A stretch of 6,559 nt of DNA from Rickettsiales bacterium (lineage in GTDB: Bacteria; Pseudomonadota; Alphaproteobacteria; Rickettsiales; 21-14-0-20-44-7). Location of the stretch: the NCBI GenBank assembly GCA_023301015.1, contig JALZVI010000169.1, positions 1-6,559 of the forward strand, in the 5' to 3' direction. The notes beneath the pieces were generated by a model. It saw only the letters and a program-made list of their open reading frames with translations, ran no database searches and was not told the DNA's origin. A program made the position numbers and the translations under genes. Position 1 is the first letter of the stretch. Each line of letters starts with the position of its first letter. This document shows, one piece after another, positions 6,395 through 6,559 of this stretch.

Positions 6395-6559
6395 CTACTC
6401 AGTTCGGCGCAGCAACTCTTCCATAAGTTCATTTTGCTTAGCCGAATTTTCAATCAATACATCCAGCTTACCAGCTATCTCGGAATTCAAGGCATTTGCC
6501 TTCTTCATCTCTTCATATGTCTGCACAACTGAAGACTCCACCACCTTCTCCCTAGCCTT
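6395..6559 (-). CDS. C-terminal fragment of an unrecognised protein, probable coiled coil (5' end outside window)
   Basis: On the minus strand the frame is open from the window edge to a TAG at 6397-6395, giving 54 residues. The composition is strongly protein-like and rich in Glu, Lys, Leu and Ala, with regularly spaced hydrophobics across roughly residues 10-52 (for example SEIAGKLDVLIENSA and QNELMEELLRR). This suggests a long amphipathic helix or coiled-coil tail. No function can be assigned from this part. Being convergent with ihfB across 5 bp, the two transcripts probably overlap. The plus strand has stops through much of this stretch and no better candidate. I consider it real but partial. 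Confidence 0.6.
   Translation of the reverse strand, partial: KAREKVVESSVVQTYEEMKKANALNSEIAGKLDVLIENSAKQNELMEELLRRTE

Noticed and set aside
1..6559. CRISPR array, tRNA, rRNA, insertion sequence or prophage elements
   Set aside because: No regularly spaced repeats, cloverleaf-like or rRNA-like segments, transposase or integrase frames were seen on either strand.

Overview
This looks like an ordinary chromosomal housekeeping region of a Gram-negative bacterium, most likely an alphaproteobacterium of moderate GC content. The evidence is the gene order rpsA, sppA, ihfB on one strand, the tail of an MlaC-type periplasmic lipid carrier, and a CTTG-type -35 box in front of rpsA. The assignment rests on protein resemblance and on remembered gene order. 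I cannot resolve genus or order.

Layout. At the left edge (1-261, +) is the 3' end of an mlaC-like gene cut by the window. Two small genes of unknown function follow on the same strand (354-731 and 765-1136), separated by 33 bp and probably co-transcribed. A 155-bp gap (1137-1291) holds only a degenerate short repeat. lepA (elongation factor 4) lies on the minus strand (1292-3094), convergent with the unknown pair and divergent from rpsA. The 127-bp lepA/rpsA intergenic region carries a good sigma70-like promoter for rpsA. rpsA (3222-4958, +) encodes a six-domain ribosomal protein S1 and ends at a strong intrinsic terminator (4986-5019). About 100 bp further on is sppA (5122-6036, +), a short-form, membrane-anchored signal peptide peptidase. 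An AT-rich spacer with a long inverted repeat leads to ihfB (6111-6389, +), the IHF beta subunit. Only 5 bp after ihfB, and convergent with it, is the C-terminal part of an unrecognised gene rich in predicted coiled coil (6395-6559, -).

How the genes relate. lepA and rpsA both serve translation (ribosome fidelity/assembly and mRNA recruitment). sppA clears cleaved signal peptides from the inner membrane. ihfB supplies half of a DNA-bending nucleoid protein. The mlaC fragment belongs to outer-membrane lipid transport. The terminator after rpsA implies that sppA and ihfB are expressed largely separately from rpsA.

I found no mobile element, CRISPR array, RNA gene, attachment site or origin, and no convincing new system. 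The items most worth a second look are the two uncharacterised genes next to mlaC, the inverted repeats before sppA and ihfB, and the unusual translation starts of rpsA, sppA and lepA.
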